Numbered from the stretch's first letter, positions 19,875 to 28,053 are shown. The stretch: DNA of 38,289 nt from Pseudomonadota bacterium (GCA_030690985.1 JAUYFG010000166.1:1-38289); one strand, 5' to 3'. The notes: generated from the sequence alone by a model not told the origin. Program-made: numbers and translations.

Positions 19875-20495
19875 TCAACTACGGGTTGAGCGGAACACGC
19901 GGTACGCTCGTTCGGTGAGTACCGCATCCATAGGGATGTCCCAGGGGTCGCTGGGTAGTCTTCCCACCTCTTGCATAGAGAATGCCACACCGACCACCCG
20001 TGGCCGTCGCCAGGATCGAACACGCTTGAGGTGGGCCAGGCTGGCATCGTAGTACCCCCCTCCCATACCCAGGCGAAAGCCGTGTGAGTCAAAGCCCAGC
20101 AATGGCATAAATAGCAAATCCAGGTTCTGTACTCGCACGCGTTTCGCCAGCGGATGCCGATACTCGGGAATCCCATAACGGTTCAGAACCCAGGATGACT
20201 GCTTGCCCAATTGCGAGAACCACATCTTTTTACGCCCCCGACTGGGCACAATTGGAAGGAAACAGTGTGCCTGCATGGCCAAGGCGCGATCCCGCAAGGG
20301 GATAACATCAATCTCGCTCTTTGCCGGCATATAGATGCCGATGCGCCGCCCTTTAGCCAGTAGGCGGTGGCGCAAAGCAAGCCTGACCAAGGCACTGCTG
20401 GCGACGTGCCGAAAATGTGCTCCTACCGCTTTGCGACGCTCGCGGAGCTGCCGTCGTAGGGAGGCTTTGTCGATGTTGACAGCGGATGGAGGCAT
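19875..20495 (-). CDS. 5-formyltetrahydrofolate cyclo-ligase
   Basis: This enzyme converts 5-formyl-THF with ATP to 5,10-methenyl-THF, recovering a storage folate. The 206-aa product has the N-terminal basic helix KASLRRQLRERRKA, a central IGIYMPAKSEIDV (the substrate loop region), and the phosphate-binding signature GFRLGMGGGYYDASL near the C-terminus. It lies directly downstream of the 6S RNA gene, the same arrangement as ssrS-ygfA in enterobacteria, and is probably co-transcribed with it. Start ATG 20495 (MPPSAVNIDKASL). The names ygfA, fau and fthC are all in use. Confidence 0.92.
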   Translation of the reverse strand: MPPSAVNIDKASLRRQLRERRKAVGAHFRHVASSALVRLALRHRLLAKGRRIGIYMPAKSEIDVIPLRDRALAMQAHCFLPIVPSRGRKKMWFSQLGKQSSWVLNRYGIPEYRHPLAKRVRVQNLDLLFMPLLGFDSHGFRLGMGGGYYDASLAHLKRVRSWRRPRVVGVAFSMQEVGRLPSDPWDIPMDAVLTERAYRVFRSTRS

Positions 20496-20504
20496 ATTGG
20501 TGAG

Positions 20505-20690
20505 GGGGTCTCCCCGCTTGCGCCGACCTGGTTGCTTTCCTGAACCCAGGGGTCCAAGAGTGGTCGCAGCGCATCTGCTTCAGGCGCATGAACTAGCCAG
20601 GCGCACAACGGCAGACTTGATCGCCGCGACCTTCGCTTACGCGTATCGGTTCAAAGAATGCGCAACCTTCGCGAACGCAGCAGGGAGATT
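20505..20690 (-). ncRNA. ssrS: 6S RNA
   Basis: 6S RNA mimics an open promoter and sequesters sigma-70 RNA polymerase in stationary phase. On the minus strand the ends TCTCCC and GGGAGA form the closing stem. The 5' part contains GTTCGCGAAGG and GAACCGATACG, resembling GTTCGCAAGCGG and GAGCCGATATT of E. coli. The 3' part contains GGGTTCAGGAAAGCAACC, resembling its GGGUUCAAGGGUUACAGCC. Length (about 186 nt) and the position between zapA and the folate cyclo-ligase gene match known ssrS loci. Ends are accurate to perhaps 10 nt. Confidence 0.88.
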
Positions 20691-20718
20691 GATGGGCGGG
20701 CTGATGCAACCAGTCCGT

Positions 20719-21030
20719 TCAGAACAGATTATCTTGCTGAGCAAGCGCCTGATCAAGCAGGCTGGCCAGATGGTCAATTTTCTCGCGATGTAGCTGGTCG
20801 TCCGGATTGATCGGCTTCGCGGCCAGATAATCATGCGCGATATTGAGCGCGGCCATGATCGCAATGCGCTCCAGGCCAATTACTTTGCCGTGGTCGCGAA
20901 TCTCACGCATCTTGCGGTCGAGATAGGTGACGGCCTGAAGTAGGCTTTCCCGTTCTTCTTCCGGGCAGGCGACCCTGAATTCCCGTCCCATGATGGCGAC
21001 GTCGAGGCTGACGTTGGTTTGGGGGTGCAT
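20719..21030 (-). CDS. zapA: Cell division protein ZapA
   Basis: ZapA binds and bundles FtsZ filaments at the Z-ring. The 103-aa product has the N-terminal globular part with VSLDVAIMGREFRVACPEEE and LLQAVTYLDRKMREIR, then a long C-terminal coiled coil (ERIAIMAALNIAHDYL onward) for dimer and tetramer formation. It starts two bases after the stop of the zapB-like gene, so the two are coupled. Its 3' end appears to contain the 6S RNA promoter. Confidence 0.93.
   Translation of the reverse strand: MHPQTNVSLDVAIMGREFRVACPEEERESLLQAVTYLDRKMREIRDHGKVIGLERIAIMAALNIAHDYLAAKPINPDDQLHREKIDHLASLLDQALAQQDNLF
20728..20756 (-). promoter_or_regulatory. Candidate 6S RNA promoter inside the zapA 3' end
   Basis: Read on the minus strand, TTGATC (20756-20751) and GATAAT (20733-20728) are spaced exactly 17 nt. 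Transcription would begin near 20721, about 30 nt before the apparent mature 6S 5' end, consistent with processing of a longer precursor. Confidence 0.55.
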
Positions 21031-21031
21031 C

Positions 21032-21223
21032 CTAATCCGGGATTTTGGTGAGCAGCGATTCCATACGGCTGCGGGCTTCGCTCAAACGCTCTGACAGTTG
21101 CTTGTTGGTGTTTTCAAGGGTGACCAGTTGTTGGCGTAGCCGAATGTTCTCACCCCGCATGCCTTGATGGCGTTCGAGTATCTGCGTGAGTTTGCCTTCG
21201 AGGGCGTCCAGTTGAGCGTGCAT
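21032..21223 (-). CDS. Small coiled-coil protein, ZapB-like (TIGR02449-type)
   Basis: The 63-aa product (MHAQLDALEGKLTQILERHQ onward) is one continuous coiled coil rich in Leu, Gln, Arg and Glu, with no other domain. Such proteins lie directly upstream of zapA in many beta- and gammaproteobacteria and are taken to be division-ring accessories resembling ZapB; that role is inferred from context. The start ATG 21223 was chosen because the coiled coil begins there. The frame stays open upstream but enters the gluQ coding region. A good promoter places the transcript start at or within a base or two of this ATG, implying a leaderless message. Confidence 0.8.
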   Translation of the reverse strand: MHAQLDALEGKLTQILERHQGMRGENIRLRQQLVTLENTNKQLSERLSEARSRMESLLTKIPD

Positions 21224-21230
21224 GCGCGCA

Positions 21231-21259
21231 CTATAATTGCCGGCATTTTCCCGAGTCAA
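21231..21259 (-). promoter_or_regulatory. Sigma-70 promoter for the zapB-like/zapA operon
   Basis: On the minus strand TTGACT (21259-21254), 17 nt, then TTATAG (21236-21231). The expected start site, about 7 nt downstream, falls at 21224-21223, on the A of the ATG. Confidence 0.7.
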
Positions 21260-21306
21260 CCTGGGGTGGTCTTTATCTCTGTTTCTTCTCGTCTTACAAA
21301 CAGAAT

Positions 21307-22275
21307 ATGAGTGCTCTTTTGTATCGCGGCCGCTTCGCCCCCACCCCCTCCGGACCCTTGCACTTCGGCTCACTGGTCGCCGCGCTGGCGAGTTATCTGG
21401 AGGCGCGGTCACACAATGGGAAATGGTTGCTGCGCATCGAGGATGTCGATCCACCGCGAGTCGTGGCCGGGGCTAGCGCCGGCATTTTGCGCAACCTGGC
21501 GGCGCACGGGTTCGAGTGGGATGGCGACGTGTTGTATCAGAGCGACCGAAACGAGGCCTATCAGGAGGCGCTGGCGCGCTTGATTGGCCTGGGCAGGGCC
21601 TATGCCTGCGTCTGTAGCCGCAAGCGCATGGCCGAACTGGCAGGGCCTGGTGTGGACGGACCCATTTACCCTGGGACTTGCCGGGGCAGGAAGAGCGTGG
21701 TTGTTGCCGCCGGGGTTTTGGCGGCATTACAACCACGGCCTACCCCTTGCGGGCAGGCCGATGCGGCGGGCGCCCTTCGCTTTCTCTTGCCCGAACAACG
21801 GGTGGTCTTTCACGACGCCTTGCTTGGCCGCGTTGCCTGCGATGTCACGCGGGAGTGCGGCGACTTCGTGTTGCAACGTGCCGACGGCGTGTTCAGCTAT
21901 CAAATTGCCGTGGTGGTGGACGATGCCGAGCAGGGCATTACCCATATCGTCCGTGGCGCCGACCTGCTGACCTCCACGCCGCGCCAGATTGTTCTGCAGC
22001 AAGCACTCGGCTATCCCACTCCGGCCTACACCCACCTGCCCGTGGTACTGAATTCGCGCGGGGAAAAGCTCAGCAAGCAGACCCTGGCGGCCCCGCTGGA
22101 TGACGCCGATCCGCTGCCGGCCTTGCGCCTGGCGGGGCGTTTCCTCGGATTGCCGGAGATTGGCGCTGTCGGAGGTGCTACCGCCTGGCTGGCGCAGGCG
22201 ATTCGGCTCTGGCCCGGTGCCGCCACGCCGCCGTTGCGCGGCCGGATGTTGCTTCCGCCCAACCCTTCCGGCTAA
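21307..22275 (+). CDS. gluQ: Glutamyl-Q tRNA(Asp) synthetase GluQ, with an in-frame repeat insertion
   Basis: GluQ activates glutamate and attaches it to queuosine 34 of tRNA-Asp; it is a shortened GluRS without an anticodon-binding domain. The 322-aa product has the HIGH-like motif in FAPTPSGPLHFGSL, the zinc ligands ACVCSRK (Cys 101, 103) with YPGTC (Cys 125), the core VVVDDAEQGITHIVRGADLL, and the KMSKS-like KLSKQ. Residues about 129-149, just after the last zinc ligand, are encoded by a palindromic repeat also found at 2552-2613. They replace or lengthen the short loop normally joining the zinc site to the next strand. The frame stays open and all active-site motifs remain. The gene is divergent from the zapB-like gene and converges on purD. 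Confidence 0.93.
   Translation: MSALLYRGRFAPTPSGPLHFGSLVAALASYLEARSHNGKWLLRIEDVDPPRVVAGASAGILRNLAAHGFEWDGDVLYQSDRNEAYQEALARLIGLGRAYACVCSRKRMAELAGPGVDGPIYPGTCRGRKSVVVAAGVLAALQPRPTPCGQADAAGALRFLLPEQRVVFHDALLGRVACDVTRECGDFVLQRADGVFSYQIAVVVDDAEQGITHIVRGADLLTSTPRQIVLQQALGYPTPAYTHLPVVLNSRGEKLSKQTLAAPLDDADPLPALRLAGRFLGLPEIGAVGGATAWLAQAIRLWPGAATPPLRGRMLLPPNPSG
21692..21753. repeat. 62-bp palindromic repeat inside gluQ
   Basis: This matches 2552-2613 at 60 of 62 positions. It folds as CGTGGTTGT + TGCCGCC paired with GGCGGCA + TT + ACAACCACG around an 8-nt loop (GGGGTTTT), then runs into GGCCTACCCCTTGCGGG. It contributes about 21 codons to GluQ without a stop. Confidence 0.95.
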
Positions 22276-22282
22276 TCGCGGG

Positions 22283-23572
22283 CTATTTCTTCTTGCGCGA
22301 GATGGCACGCCAACCGATATCCCGGCGCATCTGGCGGCCGGCGAATTCGACGCCTAGCGCAACCTTGTAAGCGCGCGCTTGCGCGGTCTTGACCGTGTCG
22401 CCCAGCGCGGTGACGCACAGCACACGCCCCCCCGATGTAACGACCTGATCGCCGGCAATGGCCGTGCCGGCGTGGAAGATATGAAAATCCTCGCCGGCCG
22501 CGCCCAGGCCGGTGATCGCATCGCCCTTCCTCGGAGACTCCGGGTAACCGGCGGCGGCCAGAACCACGCCCAGGGCATAGCGCCGATCCCACTCCGCTTC
22601 GACCTGATCGAGCTTGCCCTCCACCGCCGCTTCCAGAAGCAAGGTGAGGTCGCTCTTCAAACGCATCATGATCGGCTGGGTTTCCGGGTCACCCAGGCGG
22701 CAGTTGAATTCCAGGACCTTGATCTGGCCTTGCGGGTCGATCATCAGCCCGGCATAAAGAAAGCCGGTGTAGGGGATGCCATCCGCCTTCATGCCGGCCA
22801 CCACCGGGCGGATCACCTCGCGCATGGCGCGGGCGTGGATTTCCGGGGTCACCACCGGCGCCGGTGAATACGCACCCATACCGCCCGTGTTGGGGCCAAG
22901 ATCGCCATCCAGCAGACGCTTGTGGTCCTGGCTGGTGGCGAGCGGCAAGACATTTTCGCCGTCGACCATGACGATGAAGCTGGCTTCCTCGCCGAACAGG
23001 CACTCCTCGATCACCACCCGATGCCCGGCCTCGCCCATGCTGCCGGGTTTGCCATCCGCATCCAGCATGGCAGCGACCGCCGCATGCGCCTCTTCCAGCG
23101 TGGTGGCGACCACCACGCCCTTGCCGGCGGCCAGGCCGTCGGCCTTGATGACGATGGGCGCGCCCTGGGCATCAAGATAGGCATGCGCGGCGGCGGCATC
23201 GGTGAAGGTGGCGAAAGCGGCGGTGGGAATCTTGTGGCGTGCCATGAACTGCTTGGCGAAATCCTTGGAGCTTTCCAATTGCGCGGCAGCCTGCACCGGC
23301 CCGAACACCTTCAGCCCGGCAGCCAGGAAGGCATCGACCACACCGGCGGCCAGCGGCGCTTCCGGGCCGACCACGGTGAGCTGGATGCCTTCTTTTTGCG
23401 CGAAGGCAACCAGCTCGGGAATGGCCGTGATCGCCACGTTTTCCAACCCTTCCTCGCGCGCGGTGCCACCGTTCCCGGGAGCCACGAAAACTTTTTGAAC
23501 GCGGGGAGACTGCAACAAGCGCCAGGCCAGCGCGTGTTCGCGCCCGCCGGAACCGATGACTAGAAGTTTCAT
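22283..23572 (-). CDS. purD: Phosphoribosylamine-glycine ligase (GAR synthetase)
   Basis: PurD joins glycine to 5-phosphoribosylamine with ATP, the second step of de novo purine synthesis. The 429-aa product starts [17 protein letters not shown], has the ATP-grasp segments [17 protein letters not shown] and [17 protein letters not shown], and the conserved [20 protein letters not shown]. Family length is normal. Its start overlaps the stop of the ORF6N gene by 4 nt (ATGA), so it is now translationally coupled to that unusual neighbour rather than directly to purH. It converges with gluQ, leaving 7 nt between the stop codons. Confidence 0.97.
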   Translation of the reverse strand: MKLLVIGSGGREHALAWRLLQSPRVQKVFVAPGNGGTAREEGLENVAITAIPELVAFAQKEGIQLTVVGPEAPLAAGVVDAFLAAGLKVFGPVQAAAQLESSKDFAKQFMARHKIPTAAFATFTDAAAAHAYLDAQGAPIVIKADGLAAGKGVVVATTLEEAHAAVAAMLDADGKPGSMGEAGHRVVIEECLFGEEASFIVMVDGENVLPLATSQDHKRLLDGDLGPNTGGMGAYSPAPVVTPEIHARAMREVIRPVVAGMKADGIPYTGFLYAGLMIDPQGQIKVLEFNCRLGDPETQPIMMRLKSDLTLLLEAAVEGKLDQVEAEWDRRYALGVVLAAAGYPESPRKGDAITGLGAAGEDFHIFHAGTAIAGDQVVTSGGRVLCVTALGDTVKTAQARAYKVALGVEFAGRQMRRDIGWRAISRKKK

Positions 23573-24081
23573 GGGGTATCTCTGTCCTGAACGAAACCGA
23601 TGGAGCGGCCTGGTTTCTGTGGTGGGGCCATCAATTGACGCAATGCGTCGAAAACGGCTTTGAACTGTTCGTCGTAATGCTGTTCCAGCTCATCCAACCT
23701 GCGCGCAAGGTCCACGTTCTCGGCCAGGATGCGGCGCAGCCGGATGAAGGTACGCATGATCTCGATATTGACCGATACCGCGCGCGGGCTTTTCAACACG
23801 CTGGAGAGCATCGCCACGCCCTGCTCGGTGAAAGCGTAAGGCGGCGTGCGGCTGCCGCCCCAACTTGAAATCACAAAATGTGATTTCAAGTTCAGCCACT
23901 CGTCACGGCTCAGCTGGAACATGAAATCCTCGGGAAACCGCTCGCTATTACGCTTGACCGCCTGCATCAATACGCGGGGCTCGACCTCGTAGAGCAGGGC
24001 GAGGTCAGCACTGAGCATCACACGCTGCTCGCGCAGTTGAACGATGTGGCCGAGCAGGTCGGTGGCAACAGGCAAGGCCAT
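23569..24081 (-). CDS. ORF6N-domain protein (phage antirepressor-like DNA-binding)
   Basis: The 170-aa product has an N-terminal ORF6N domain (residues about 5-90: [57 protein letters not shown]) and a C-terminal coiled coil ([20 protein letters not shown]). ORF6N/KilA-N proteins occur in phages and mobile DNA as antirepressor-like DNA-binding proteins, and as chromosomal orphans of unknown role. ATG 24081 ([10 protein letters not shown]) is preferred to an upstream TTG overlapping the purH stop. It sits between purH (11 nt gap) and purD (4-nt overlap), so it would be expressed with the purine genes. No phage genes adjoin. Confidence 0.85.
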   Translation of the reverse strand: MALPVATDLLGHIVQLREQRVMLSADLALLYEVEPRVLMQAVKRNSERFPEDFMFQLSRDEWLNLKSHFVISSWGGSRTPPYAFTEQGVAMLSSVLKSPRAVSVNIEIMRTFIRLRRILAENVDLARRLDELEQHYDEQFKAVFDALRQLMAPPQKPGRSIGFVQDRDTP

Positions 24082-24092
24082 ACGGCAAACGC

Positions 24093-25745
24093 TCAATGCC
24101 GGAAATGGCGCACGCCGGTGAACACCATCGCGATGCCGTGCTCGTCCGCCGCAGCGATGACTTCTTCGTCGCGCATCGAGCCACCGGGCTGGATCACCGC
24201 CACGATGCCTGCGGCGCCGGCCTGGTCGATGCCATCACAGAAGGGGAAGAAGGCATCCGAGGCCATCACCGATCCGGGCACGCTCAAGCCGGCATGCTCG
24301 GCCTTGATGGCGGCGATACGGGCGGAGTTGATGCGGCTCATCTGGCCGGCACCCACGCCGATGGTCATGCCGTCCTTGCAGTAGACGATGGCATTGGATT
24401 TGACGAACTTGGCGATCCGCCAGGCGAACAACAGGTCGGCCATTTCCTTCTCGGTCGGGGCGCGCTTGGTCACCACCTTCAGATCGCCGTGCAGCAGGAT
24501 GTCGGCATCCTGCACCAGCAGGCCGCCAGCCACCCGTTTCATGTCCATCTGCGCCACGGAGCCGCCTATGCCCGCCGCCGGGCCGCCCCAAGGCGGGCAT
24601 TGCGCCCCCTCGGGGTACCGAAGGGTAGGGGCTTTATCAGGCAGCGAAGCGTGGGGGCTGTTCAACCTTCCACACTCCAGCAGGCGCACGTTCTTCTTGG
24701 CGGCCACGGCTTCACTGGCTTCCGGGCTGACTTCGGGGGCGATGATGACTTCGACGAACTGGCGCTCGACGATGGCCTTCGCGGTCTCGCCATCGAGGCG
24801 GCCGTTGAAGGCGATGATGCCGCCGAAGGCGGATTCCGGATCGGTCTGGTAGGCGCGGTTGTAGGCTTCCAGCAGCGTGGCGCCGTAGGCGACGCCGCAG
24901 GGGTTGGCGTGCTTGACGATGACGCAGGCGGGGCCATCGTTGAATTGCTTGATGCACTCCAGGGCCGCGTCGGTATCGGCGATGTTGTTGTAGGACAGCT
25001 CCTTGCCCTGGATCTGGCGGGCCGTGGCGATGGTGCCGGCCGGGGCATTGGCTTCGACGTAGAAGGCGCCGTTCTGGTGCGGGTTTTCGCCATAACGGCA
25101 GGTCTGTGCGCGGCTGAATTGCAGGGTGAGTTTCTCGCCGAACTGTTCCTTGCCGCCTTCAGCATTCAACGAGGTCAGGTAATTGCTGATGTGGCCGTCG
25201 TACTGGGCGGTATGGGTGAAGGCTTTTTTCGCCAGATCGAAGCGGGTGGCATCGGTCAGCACACCGCCGTTGGCCTGTATTTCCGTGACCAGCGCGGCGT
25301 AATCGGCCGGGTCGGTGACGATGGCGACGTGCTTATAGTTCTTGGCCGAGGAGCGGACCATGGCCGGGCCGCCGATGTCGATGTTTTCGATGGCGTCATC
25401 CAGGGTGTGCGGCTTCGCCACGGTTTGCACGAAGGGGTAGAGATTGACGCAAACCAGGTCGATGTAGCCGAGGCCGTGTTCACTCATGGTGGCGGCATGC
25501 GCGGCGTTGTCGCGCACCGCCAGGATGCCGGCATGCACCTTGGGATGCAGGGTCTTGACCCGGCCATCGAGCATTTCCGGGAAGCCGGTGTAGTCGGCCA
25601 CGTCGATCACCGGCAGGCCGGCATCGCGGATGGCGCGGGCGGTGCCGCCGGTGGAGAGGAGTTCCACGCCGGCGGCGGCAAGCGCGCGGGCGAAGTCGAT
25701 GAGGCCGGTTTTGTCGGAGACGGAGAGGAGGGCGCGTTTGATCAT
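24093..25745 (-). CDS. purH: Bifunctional AICAR transformylase/IMP cyclohydrolase PurH, with an in-frame insertion
   Basis: PurH catalyses the last two steps of IMP synthesis. The N-terminal part ([21 protein letters not shown] to about residue 200) is the MGS-like cyclohydrolase domain; the rest is the transformylase, with [11 protein letters not shown] (the Lys-His of the catalytic KHANPCG motif) and [10 protein letters not shown]. The product is 550 aa, about 20 longer than the E. coli enzyme. Residues about 362-393, between VRLLECG and [16 protein letters not shown], read as translated repeat DNA ([18 protein letters not shown] and so on) and probably form a surface loop. The start ATG 25745 is fixed by the family N-terminus. 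A long open frame on the other strand is a shadow. Confidence 0.95.
   Translation of the reverse strand: MIKRALLSVSDKTGLIDFARALAAAGVELLSTGGTARAIRDAGLPVIDVADYTGFPEMLDGRVKTLHPKVHAGILAVRDNAAHAATMSEHGLGYIDLVCVNLYPFVQTVAKPHTLDDAIENIDIGGPAMVRSSAKNYKHVAIVTDPADYAALVTEIQANGGVLTDATRFDLAKKAFTHTAQYDGHISNYLTSLNAEGGKEQFGEKLTLQFSRAQTCRYGENPHQNGAFYVEANAPAGTIATARQIQGKELSYNNIADTDAALECIKQFNDGPACVIVKHANPCGVAYGATLLEAYNRAYQTDPESAFGGIIAFNGRLDGETAKAIVERQFVEVIIAPEVSPEASEAVAAKKNVRLLECGRLNSPHASLPDKAPTLRYPEGAQCPPWGGPAAGIGGSVAQMDMKRVAGGLLVQDADILLHGDLKVVTKRAPTEKEMADLLFAWRIAKFVKSNAIVYCKDGMTIGVGAGQMSRINSARIAAIKAEHAGLSVPGSVMASDAFFPFCDGIDQAGAAGIVAVIQPGGSMRDEEVIAAADEHGIAMVFTGVRHFRH
24568..24660. repeat. Palindromic repeat inserted in purH
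   Basis: ATGCCCGCC (24568-24576) and GGCGGGCAT (24592-24600) are inverted copies, next to GCCCCCTCGGGGTACCGAAG and a GTGGGGGCT end. The sequence resembles a repeat common in Burkholderiales genomes (recalled, not searched). It is in frame in purH and encodes about 30 extra residues. The exact borders need an alignment with related purH genes. Confidence 0.65.
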
Positions 25746-25777
25746 GATCGTAGTGTGAGAGGCGTGAGGGGTGAGTC

Positions 25778-25822
25778 GTAGGAGCGAGCTTGCTCGCGAA
25801 TCGCGGCCAAGGCCGCTCCTAC
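25778..25822. repeat. REP element between purH and fis
   Basis: The outer arms GTAGGAGCG and CGCTCCTAC enclose two small hairpins, GCGAGC-TT-GCTCGC and GCGGCC-AA-GGCCGC, giving a 45-bp three-way fold. It resembles the REP family common in Pseudomonas. On the minus strand its first bases supply the TAG stop codon of fis, and it lies 32 bp upstream of the purH start. Confidence 0.85.
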
Positions 25823-26070
25823 TTGATTCCATGCTGCTGCATCTTCTTGCGCAGCGTATTGCGGTTGATGCCCAGCCATTCGGCGGCGCGGCTCTGATTG
25901 CCGTCGGCGTGGTAGAGCACCAGGTCGAGAACCGGGCGCTCGACACAGTTCAGCACCATGTCATAGATGCCGGCCGGCGCCTCGCCGTCGAGATCCTTGA
26001 AATATTCGATCAGAACCCGGCGCACGCAGGCCGCCAGTTCGCTTTCGTCGATATGTTGTTCGGTGGCCAT
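25819..26070 (-). CDS. fis: Fis family DNA-binding protein
   Basis: Fis is a nucleoid-associated homodimer that bends DNA, activates stable RNA promoters and helps site-specific recombination. The 83-aa product ends with the Fis helix-turn-helix [26 protein letters not shown], preceded by [21 protein letters not shown]. It is shorter at the N-terminus than E. coli Fis (98 aa), as usual in betaproteobacteria. It follows dusB, the classical dusB-fis operon. Its TAG stop lies inside a REP element, so the element must have landed at or just before the original end of the gene. Confidence 0.95.
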   Translation of the reverse strand: MATEQHIDESELAACVRRVLIEYFKDLDGEAPAGIYDMVLNCVERPVLDLVLYHADGNQSRAAEWLGINRNTLRKKMQQHGIK

Positions 26071-26097
26071 AAAATTCTTGTCTCGCTCGTGTCGTTC

Positions 26098-27147
26098 TTA
26101 TGCCGCAGCGCGTTCGCCGGCGGTGGCTTCCAGGTAAACCAGGCGGCTGTTGCGGCCGCGCGCGCGCCAGAAGAAGTCGTTGACCGCGTCGAGTTGTTCG
26201 GCGGTGTGTTCCAGTTGGTTCATGGCGTGGCGGAAGCTGGCCGAATCAGCCAGGCCGCGCGTGTACCAGGCGATGTGCTTGCGTGCCATGCGCACACCGC
26301 CGATCGCGCCGTAAAACCGGTAAAGGTCGTCGAGATGGGCGAGCAGCACGTCGTGAATCTCGGCCACCTCGGGCGCCGGCAGTTTCTCCCCGGTCGCCAG
26401 GAAGTGTGCGATCTCGCGGAACAGCCAGGGTCGGCCCTGAGCGGCGCGGCCGATCATGATCGCGTCGGCGCCGGTCGCATCCAGCACGAATCGGGCTTTT
26501 TCCGGGGTGGTGATGTCGCCGTTGGCGATGATCGGGATGCGCGCTTCGGCTTTCACCCCCTTGATGGTTTCGTATTCCGCATCGCCGGAATAACCGCAGG
26601 CGCGAGTGCGGCCGTGGATGGCCAGCGCCTGAATGCCGGACTCCTGCGCAATATGCAGAATGGCGAGTGCGTTCTTTTGCGACTTGTCCCAGCCGGTGCG
26701 GATCTTCAGGGTGACCGGGGTATTCGGCACGGCCCGCACGACGGCTTCGAGGATGCGCGCCACCAGGGGTTCGTCCTGCAGCAGTGCGGAGCCGGCCATC
26801 ACATTGCAGATTTTCTTGGCCGGGCAGCCCATGTTGATGTCGATGATCTGGGCGCCGTTGTCGACGTTGTGGCGCGCCGCCTCGGCCATCATCGCCGGAA
26901 TGCTGCCGGCGATCTGCACGGAAATGGGTTCTACCTCGCCCTCATGGTTGGCGCGCCGCAGGGTTTTGGCGGAGCCATAGAGCAGGGAGTTGGAGGTGAC
27001 CATCTCCGACACCGCCATGCCCGCGCCCATTTTCTTGCACAACTGGCGAAACGGCCGATCCGTCACGCCCGCCATGGGGGCGACGATCAGCTTGTTCTTC
27101 AGTTGGAATGGGCCAATAAACGGGCCGACAAGGGGGCCGGATTGCAT
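26098..27147 (-). CDS. dusB: tRNA-dihydrouridine synthase B
   Basis: DusB is an FMN enzyme that reduces U17 in the D loop of tRNA. The 349-aa product has KLIVAPMAGVTDRPFRQL at the N-terminus, the catalytic Cys in IDINMGCPAKKI, and the FMN-phosphate segment IPIIANGDITTPEKA with ADAIMIGRAAQGRPW. The C-terminal RNA-binding helical domain is present and a little extended. On the minus strand a TATAAA box (27191-27186) lies about 40 nt upstream of the start, though the -35 spacing is poor. It heads the group dusB-fis-purH-ORF6N-purD. Confidence 0.96.
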   Translation of the reverse strand: MQSGPLVGPFIGPFQLKNKLIVAPMAGVTDRPFRQLCKKMGAGMAVSEMVTSNSLLYGSAKTLRRANHEGEVEPISVQIAGSIPAMMAEAARHNVDNGAQIIDINMGCPAKKICNVMAGSALLQDEPLVARILEAVVRAVPNTPVTLKIRTGWDKSQKNALAILHIAQESGIQALAIHGRTRACGYSGDAEYETIKGVKAEARIPIIANGDITTPEKARFVLDATGADAIMIGRAAQGRPWLFREIAHFLATGEKLPAPEVAEIHDVLLAHLDDLYRFYGAIGGVRMARKHIAWYTRGLADSASFRHAMNQLEHTAEQLDAVNDFFWRARGRNSRLVYLEATAGERAAA

Positions 27148-27312
27148 GTGCGAGGGGGAGTGGGGGGCGGAGAAAGGCTGCGCATTTTATACGCAACGCG
27201 GGGAGGGACAAAGCCTGGATTCCCTCATGGCACCTCGTCTCGCAGCCGGAGGAACCGGACACAGGCCGGCAATGGCGCGCGTCTGGCGTGGGAATAGGGG
27301 GAACTGCGGTCG

Positions 27313-28053
27313 CTAATCCTGCCCCAGCCGGTGCTTGTGCCGGTTCAGGCTGCCGGTGAGTTCAGAGATGATCTCGCCCGCCGCGCGAATGATCTGGTTG
27401 GGGGAGAAGCCGCAGTGGCGCATTTCCTTGAAGAAGGCTTTCGCCAGCATGCGCGCGACCTTGTCCGGTTCGTGGGTCGACAGCGACACCACCGAACAGG
27501 CATCGGCGCGGCCTTCGAGGGTGAAGGCCATCTGCGCGAAGCGCGAGTCGAGGATGCGGTCCAGGCGCGCGACATGGATGATGCGGCCGATCAGGCGGGC
27601 AGCGAGTTCGGCCGCATCGAGATCGGAGGGGGTGAAGTACGCGCGTTCGATCGGTTCACTGACGCTGAGCACCCCCGCCGGTTTGCCGGCGAGGTGGATG
27701 GGGCAGGCGATGAAGCTGCTGGTGCCGCCCAGACGGCGCGCCAGGGCGCGCCAGCGGGAATGGCCGATATCTTTGACATGCAGGCATTGGCCTTGATTGA
27801 GGACATGTTGAGCGATGCTCTCTTCGGGCGGAGTGTCGTCGCGCCAGGCCACTTCCGGCAACTCGCCGTAAAGGGCGGCGAGTTTGAGCTTCACCCCCTT
27901 GCCACTGTCGGTATCCAGCAACATCAACGATACCCGGCGCGCGGCCAGAGCATCGCCGGTAATACAGGTGAGTCGATAAAAGTTGTCCTCGAAGCGGCCG
28001 GTGGGCTCGAAGCCCGCCAGTTCCAGCAATTTCCCCTGACGCTGTGGGTTCAT
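27313..28053 (-). CDS. GAF-domain protein, 246 aa
   Basis: Residues about 25-165 look like one GAF domain (RLTCITGDALAARRVSLMLLD, SIAQHVLNQGQCLHVKDIG, SSFIACPIHLAGKPAGVLSV, FTPSDLDAAELAARLIG), a small-ligand or redox sensor fold. The last 80 residues (ADACSVVSLSTHEPDKVARM and on) are helical with no known output domain, so it probably acts through a partner. The start ATG 28053 has an AGGAG ribosome-binding site. It follows the thioredoxin-like gene by 22 nt and may be co-transcribed with it and the diguanylate cyclase. I cannot name a ligand. Confidence 0.8.
   Translation of the reverse strand: MNPQRQGKLLELAGFEPTGRFEDNFYRLTCITGDALAARRVSLMLLDTDSGKGVKLKLAALYGELPEVAWRDDTPPEESIAQHVLNQGQCLHVKDIGHSRWRALARRLGGTSSFIACPIHLAGKPAGVLSVSEPIERAYFTPSDLDAAELAARLIGRIIHVARLDRILDSRFAQMAFTLEGRADACSVVSLSTHEPDKVARMLAKAFFKEMRHCGFSPNQIIRAAGEIISELTGSLNRHKHRLGQD

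Noticed and set aside
24096-25781. Open frame of about 561 codons on the plus strand opposite purH
   Set aside because: Low-complexity Gly/Ala/Val/Asp composition typical of an antisense shadow; purH is certain on the other strand.
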